DNA of 64,000 nucleotides from the NCBI GenBank assembly GCA_964247055.1, contig OZ176054.1, positions 7,998,001 through 8,062,000 of the forward strand. The letters are read 5' to 3'. How positions within the stretch are numbered: the stretch's first letter is position 1; the number at the start of each line of letters is the position of its first letter. The DNA comes from Paragordius varius. Lineage: Eukaryota > Nematomorpha. Positions 59,691 to 64,000 of this stretch are shown piece by piece. The translations under genes and the position numbers were made by a program. The notes below the pieces were generated by a model. The model was given only the letters and a program-made list of their open reading frames with translations, did not search any database and was not told where the DNA came from.

Positions 59691-61585
59691 TTTTATCTCT
59701 TTACCTGCTTTTTCCTTTGTAAAACTATTTTTAGTCTGCTTAATTTCTCATTTAACACCTGTTGTAAGTTGTTTACAGTAAAACAAAGCAATCAGTATAA
59801 CAATTTTAATCGTACAACACAATGTCTAATTCAAAGTATGCGAAACAGAGTATCTAATTTAAAATGATTACCATTAATAATTTAAATGGGACTACACGTA
59901 AGTTAGTTCGAGAAGAGATTGTGAAACTGAAAAAAAACGGTTGCTTTTGATTAATAAACCATATTTATATGTCTAGGTTTATATTAAATATCGTATTTTT
60001 ATTTTTGAAGATTTACAAAGCCCCTACATAAAAAGATTTTTTTTGAGATAGCGGTACTTGGCCTGCCCAAATTTATAAGCTAACCATTGTTAATTATGAT
60101 CGGAGTAGCTAAAAAAAATTTTATTTAGTGTTTTAAAAGCTGCTTTTTCAAATACCAGTTATCACATAAATATAGATACCCTAATCCTATCCATAATATT
60201 TTATTTATATTTCGTAATTTGCAGGAAAATATCCTATATCCGTTCATATCATATAAGGTTTATAAAGTTTTGTAAACCTAAAATTTACGGTTGAAACTTT
60301 TTGTCTGCGTAAAACTAGCAGCTTTAAAATTAATTCTGGCTAATTTATACGTTTCAGCTCATATATTTATAAAATTTTGTTTAAAATATGACCCATTTTT
60401 AACAATCTTTTAACTCTTTCTAGAGAGAGTGATCCCTGTTTTCAGTTATATTCTTAAGTGAGTAACATTGTTTCAAAAACCCGAGATAACATTGATATCT
60501 CAAATTACTATGGTAAAAAATTATAACTTACTAGTTACTTAAGAAAAATATAAAATCAAATATTCCAAAAAGAGGTACATATAAGGCAATATTTATTGAA
60601 ACGTGTAATATTAGTTTTATCACAATTATTATTGTTCAAAATAAAGCGAAACTGAATTTTCGTTCCGGTTAAAGGCGTAAACTGTAATCTTTGTCGTGTC
60701 TAAGGATACTTTATCATTCTATTTTGGTGTAAATGTATTTAGAAATTAAAAAAATAATTCGGATTGGCGATTGTACCAACACAAATTTTATAAGTAGCAA
60801 AATAGTCATTAAATTGACATGTCATATTTATTTGAGTAAAAGTATAAAAACAAAAAATAAAATACCATTTCAAATTTTTAAAGTTTATTAAACTATAAGA
60901 TAATATCGCTAAATCATGATAAAATAATTTAGTCGGCTAATTGAAAAAGCCCAAAGTTTTGTTTAAAATATATTCTTACGGATATATAAATCTTTTTTGA
61001 TTGATGTATGAGACCCTAAATATATTACAATAGACCACAAAATTACCTCACAGTACCGCTGGTTGGTGATTGTGCAATCGCAATTTATGTTATGTAACAT
61101 CCAAAATTAATTAGGTTTTAATAATCAAAAATTGTAAATTTTATGTGAATTATGATTAAAATGCGGGATCAAATATTTTTAAGCCTTGTTTAAAATATCT
61201 CTCAATACTAGTAATATGGTTAATTCAAATATTTCCATAACGAACAAAGAATAATTGAAATCATTTAAAAAGTATACCCGTTGGGCACGTCTGCACGTCT
61301 CGCCATAATATATTCTTGTTATACATAACCAATAATAATATTCATTTGGACTTTTTATCTCCAACGCAATATAATTTTCACGATATTGTGCTTTAAGTTC
61401 AGGTAAATTCGAATTTCCTAAAAGTTATCAGATTCAAAACCTTGGTACAGTATGTTACTCCCAACTAATTAAACATAAAATAGAATATATAAGCTCCATA
61501 TTGGTTTTATATTGGTAATATTGGATGGCGAAATTACCATTACCGTATATAAAAAATGGAAGTATGATTTTATTTACAGTAAAAA
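59691..61585. other. AT-rich spacer
   Basis: No exon chain. A 28-codon ATG frame at about 59863-59949 ('TTRKLVREEIVKLKKNG') is coding-like but isolated. The rest shows nothing recognisable. Confidence 0.45.
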
Positions 61586-61856
61586 CTGAAATTATACGGA
61601 CAAAACGTAAAAATATAAAGACAGATATTTTTTCTAATGGACAACCATACTTTTTTAACCTGGATTTATATCAATATAACTTATTGTTTTAAATGGCAAA
61701 GTGTGAAATATAAATATATAATCCTTAAAATCAATTCTATATTTAATTGTAACTAAGTAGCTTATGTGAGAAACATTAAGGTTTTAAAAAGTATGGTTGT
61801 CTTTTAGAAAAAAATATTTGCCTTTATATTGTTACGTTTTCTCCGTATAATTTAAA
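61586..61856. mobile_element. Inverted-repeat MITE, family J
   Basis: Left 'ctgaaattatacggacaaaa' with 'aatggacaaccatac' is mirrored by right 'aaagtatggttgtctttt' with 'tccgtataatttaaat'. Same family as 40489-40746. Confidence 0.7.
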
Positions 61857-61962
61857 TTTCTACTCTATAACTAGTTCTAAAAATGTGATGATATGGTGAG
61901 ACATCTTAAAAATAGCCCTTTCATTTATTTATATTAGAATATTTAAAAAGCTTTAAAGTAGG

Positions 61963-62212
61963 GGTGGACACATGCGGCCCGCGAAAAATTTGGAAATTCA
62001 TATACTATAAAAATATACTCACAAAATCTTAATAAAATTGATATTTTATGAACAATTTTTTAAAAATTCCATCCAATTGGCAAGAATAAGATAAAATTGT
62101 TATATTGTTTTTGCATTTTACAGTTTGTTTGAAAACTAATATATCTCTTATAAATGCCCATATATATTCATATGCGGCCACCATTTGTGTCGAACACCTC
62201 TGCTTCAAAGCA
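61963..62212. mobile_element. hAT-like MITE, family F, opposite orientation
   Basis: Left 'taggggtggacacatgcggc' and right 'gtgtcgaacacctctgc' are inverted. GGCCGC-type words sit just inside both ends. Confidence 0.65.
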
Positions 62213-62339
62213 AGCATATATACAAATTTTCTTTTGTATTTTCATTAAATATAATTTTTTGCCCAATACCGAACAAGCTAAACGTTTTTAATATAGCCGA
62301 AAATCGGATTTACGTAATAAATGTTAATTAATTATATAC

Positions 62340-62621
62340 ATTTTCCCAAAAGGGCGGCGTACAAGAATATAAGGGGGGTGTGAAAATTTTGGAGAATTTA
62401 AGTTAAAAAAACAAGAAAAATTGAAGGATTTTTAGTGCGAGTTATTAAGATTGTCACCAATATGGAAAAAATATATCAAAATGCAGATATAAGGATCTCA
62501 TTAATTGGGATATTATAATATATTTTACATTTTTATCTTGGATTTTTTTGAGAGGGGAGCGCAAGAATTTTTATTTTCAGTTTGGTGGGGTGTGAACAAA
62601 AGTAGGTTGGGAAGCACTGGC
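62340..62621. repeat. Family G hAT-like MITE, one clear end
   Basis: The right end 'ggttgggaagcactgg' at 62605 is a family G terminus, and internal words ('agcgcaagaatttttat', 'gtggggtgtgaacaaaagta') match the 27367-27635 copy. The left end is not preserved. Confidence 0.55.
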
Positions 62622-63632
62622 TTAAAGTTTTAGGATAATAAATATTGAATTGATAATTATAAAAGAAAAGAGTTATTTTAATTTTCTGCAATAACCAAAA
62701 CTAAAGAATCTCATTTTTATAGCACATTTAGGTCGAAGAAAAATTAATATAAATTGGAAAAGATTATATGTTAATAAAATTTACAAAAATAAGGATATAA
62801 ACGCTAGCATTGTCGATAAAAATGTAACATTTTTTGAGCCCTATTTTTGTTCGCATAGTGTATGGTTTATACAAAAAATATTTTTAAATTTAATCTGCAA
62901 CCCATTTAAAGTGGTTTTATATCACAGGCTTTGAAAAAATATTTTAAAAAGGTATAAATATTAAGCCGAATTTTGAAATATGCTTTCTGTCTCAACAGTT
63001 TTAAATGTAAAATTGTAATAAACTTTTTTTTGCCGCCATTTTTTCCTATAATTTTTTATAATGGCTAATGAAACAGGCAAATGTATATTATGGTTTGAAA
63101 ATGTAAAAATTTACTTTAAAAAGCTCAGGCTACATTTTACCAGCAAAAATTTGATATATTTTGATTTTTATATCAACTTTGTGCTTCTGTCCCAATTTTA
63201 GACTCTAGAAGTCACAAAACCATAAAAACATAAGCTTTGTTATTTAATAAGTAAAAACAATGTTTGATAAAATTTTAACTAAAATAACTTTCAAAGCTGT
63301 AGTTATTATTTACAAGAACTCTTGGATATAAAACTACCCCAATACGTAAATTAGGACAAAAAAGTGAAAAGGCAATGAAGTGTTAAACATGTTAGTTTCC
63401 TCTTAGAAAATTCAATATTTTTTGTAATTATATTATGTACATGTTTAGGAATCTACAATTACACTTTAAAATGGAACTATATTTCCTACTTATTATAAAT
63501 TTAAAAGTTAGAACAATTAAAGGAATTGTTAATTTATTATTAAAAAGTCATTACTTGAGGGTTCAAATCGACCGACACCTCTCATTTTTTTGTGCATATA
63601 TTTAAATGTTTTCATAAAATAAATTGTATTAT
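62622..63632. repeat. Spacer containing repeat I (reverse)
   Basis: 63060-63370 matches 53220-53520 ('aatgaaacaggcaaatg', 'gactctagaagtcacaaaa'). 63551-63585 has a tRNA-like B-box ('gggttcaaatcgacc') but no tRNA fold. No gene. Confidence 0.5.
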
Positions 63633-64000
63633 TAACACTTCGATTCAAAATTGGGGTATCTAAATTCCCCAGACAATATTTAAGCTGACATTTTTCAAAA
63701 CTATTGAAATAAACGGTTCCAATTTAAATGTATACTATCATTATAAAAATTATATAAATAAGCCAAAATATCTAAATTAAATTTAATTTTTGAAAAAAAG
63801 TTTCGTATCAACCTAATGGGCGCCTATTTTACAATATTTTTGCAAAATACCGTGTTTACCTGATTCTTAACCTAAAATATGGTTCGCCTTTTTATTTAAA
63901 TCATATTAAACATTGATAAAAAATGAAAACGTGGTATATTTTGCTTTATTTTTATATTTAGCTTTTGCACACATATGATTTTAGCTAAGTTTTTACCTTT
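63633..64000. mobile_element. MITE family B, copy cut by the window edge
   Basis: Begins 'taacacttcgattcaaaatt' with the GGGGTATC hairpin and follows family B to the end of the window. Confidence 0.7.

Noticed and set aside
59863-59949. 28-codon ATG frame 'TTRKLVREEIVKLKKNG'
   Set aside because: Coding-like but too short and isolated; no splice partners found.
63551-63585. 'gggttcaaatcgacc', T-arm-like sequence
   Set aside because: No acceptor stem or anticodon arm upstream could be drawn.

Overview
The window reads as nuclear DNA of a small AT-rich animal. It carries spliced genes with clear metazoan families: a nuclear-envelope NEMP/TMEM194 protein, an origin recognition subunit ORC5, an ABHD14 hydrolase, the insect-like form of mitochondrial ATP synthase subunit f, a protein built from the neuroglian/L1-CAM fibronectin III set, and an Ig/LDLa membrane protein. 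All gene models below were rebuilt by hand from conserved protein sequence plus GT..AG borders, and in every full model the exon phases close exactly. The striking feature is intron size. Many introns are only 21-31 nt (22, 22 and 29 in NEMP; 24, 23, 21, 23, 26 and 26 in ORC5; 24 and 31 in ABHD14; 22 and 25 in ATP synthase f), while other introns run from 43 nt to 1.5 kb. Among animals, introns this short are known to me mainly from dicyemid mesozoans. A dicyemid or other animal with an unusually reduced splicing requirement is my best guess, but this is inference.

Layout. 1-1674 (+): last exons of a gene that may be TBC1D8/9-like. 4200-6740 (-): NEMP. 6.9-17.3 kb: gene-poor, AT-rich, with foldback/MITE repeats and two weak coding remnants. 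17348-24478 (+): FN3-only neuroglian-like protein, with a possible alternative last exon. 25.4-26.6 kb: foldback repeats. 27014-31845 (-): unrecognised secreted protein. 32.6-36.5 kb: hAT-like and nested foldback repeats. 36535-36744 (-): weak candidate gene. 37253-38974 (+): ORC5. 39705-47563 (-): LDLa/Ig transmembrane protein. 47649-48834 (+): ABHD14, head-to-head with the previous gene, 85 bp between start codons. 49153-50855 (-): coiled-coil protein. 51.9-53.6 kb: tandem MITEs. 53619-54070 (+): ATP synthase f. 54.59-55.66 kb: dead LINE. 55.7-64 kb: repeats, including a decayed hAT transposon with transposase remnants.

No operon-like logic is visible. The genes are separate housekeeping or cell-surface loci divided by repeat-filled spacers. 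Two neighbouring loci share L1-CAM-type parts, one with only FN3 domains and one with Ig domains but no FN3, which is worth a look as a possible split of an ancestral adhesion molecule. No CRISPR, rRNA or convincing tRNA was seen.
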